A model generated the notes under the pieces. That model worked only from the letters and a program-made list of their open reading frames with translations. It ran no database searches and had not been told where the DNA came from. Positions 63,805 to 64,000 of a stretch of DNA of 64,000 nucleotides are shown here, in pieces. The DNA comes from Streptomyces ureilyticus (lineage in GTDB: Bacteria > Actinomycetota > Actinomycetes > Streptomycetales > Streptomycetaceae), in NCBI RefSeq assembly GCF_011045025.1, contig NZ_JAAKZX010000012.1, forward strand, positions 32,714 through 96,713, given 5' to 3'. Both the position numbers and the translations under genes were made by a program. The first letter of the stretch is position 1; every line of letters starts with the position of its first letter.

Positions 63805-64000
63805 TACGAGTCTGCGAGGATGAAGGTGCGCTGTCAACCCTTTGATCGAGACAGGTTCCGAAGGTGAAGACAGCTCGAGACATAGCCCGAAGACTTCCGC
63901 CATGTGATCGAACCGAACCTGATTCAAACCGACGGACGTGGAGCATACCTATTTCGGTTCACTACGGCCGAGGGCTTCGCCCCCCCGCCGTCCCCCCGTC
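63805..64000. other. Upstream region of the catabolic operon, no gene
   Basis: No coding sequence is supported. The stretch is less GC-rich near 63890-63960 and contains GATTCAAAC and GGTTCACTACG, partial look-alikes of the cluster motif. It probably holds the promoter and a divergent neighbour's upstream region beyond the window. Confidence 0.4.

Noticed and set aside
1..64000. tRNA, rRNA, CRISPR array, riboswitch or complete IS element
   Set aside because: Looked for by eye on both strands: no CCA-ended cloverleaf-like stretch, no regular spacer array, and only IS5 fragments without terminal repeats. A covariance-model search would be decisive.

Overview
The window is high-GC (roughly 70%) DNA with the codon bias, TetR/ArsR/Lrp regulators, PPOX and F420-type flavoproteins, secreted lipoproteins and dense GTG/ATGA start-stop overlaps of a streptomycete. 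I take it to be a Streptomyces-type chromosome segment, probably accessory or arm-like because it mixes functional islands with many gene remnants. No rRNA, tRNA, CRISPR array or complete mobile element was seen. The left edge cuts a universal stress protein gene. The right edge is intergenic.

Region 1 (1-16 kb) is a dormancy/hypoxia-type stress island. It holds a Usp protein, a PPOX flavoprotein, a STAS antagonist, an Acg-like nitroreductase, an Rv1733c-like membrane protein, carbamate kinase, a cNMP-binding protein, two CBS-BON proteins, two ArsR regulators flanking a SulP transporter, a flavodoxin and a flavohemoprotein. A palindrome of the form GGGNC(C/G)NNNNGGNCCC recurs in the promoters of these genes at about 0.82, 1.55, 3.09, 3.19, 6.92, 13.08 and 14.31 kb, and it resembles DevR/OsdR-type sites. 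Eight or so genes of the same functional theme are decayed: ornithine carbamoyltransferase, phnA, a GNAT/ATP-grasp acetyltransferase, PPK2, a second SulP, a ribosome-hibernation-like protein, an IS5 fragment and a frameshifted unknown. The island is therefore being eroded.

Region 2 (16-26 kb) carries an Lrp regulator, a HAD phosphatase, a zinc alcohol dehydrogenase, an NAD-dependent epimerase and an F420/PPOX-type enzyme. It then has a TetR gene divergent from a four-gene molybdenum hydroxylase operon (2Fe-2S, FAD/4Fe-4S and Mo subunits plus XdhC), with twin CGGACAGCTGTCCG operators between. Region 3 (26-33.8 kb) is a patchwork: an anti-sigma-like ATPase, a LysR effector-domain protein, IS5 debris, a TetR/membrane protein/lipoprotein-hydrolase module, a Rieske oxygenase and a secreted GH5 enzyme.

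Region 4 (34-42 kb) is a branched-chain-amino-acid-type ABC transporter (binding lipoprotein, two permeases, two ATPases). It is followed by a secreted LamG protein and a secreted PQQ-type sugar dehydrogenase with a C-terminal lectin-like domain. Two palindromes precede the first gene and a strong hairpin follows the last. Region 5 (42-50.6 kb) has an MFS exporter, two tandem paralogous lipoproteins, an unknown 440-residue protein with ATP-grasp-like features, a Tat-exported PhoX-type phosphatase, an alpha/beta hydrolase, an orphan sugar-type ABC ATPase and an MBL hydrolase.

Region 6 (50.7-63.8 kb) is a minus-strand acyl-CoA catabolic cluster: ligase, EthD, two NTF2-like proteins, TetR, thiolase, PaaG-like isomerase, two SDRs, two acyl-CoA dehydrogenases, an APH-like kinase, an Ltp-type thiolase with its DUF35 partner, and an atypical enoyl-CoA hydratase. 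A 20-bp motif (CCAARYTSAAYTSARYTTGG) occurs three times, at each promoter of the cluster, and is probably the operator of the cluster's TetR. The kinase next to an ACAD10/11-type dehydrogenase suggests a hydroxyacyl-CoA phosphorylation/elimination route.
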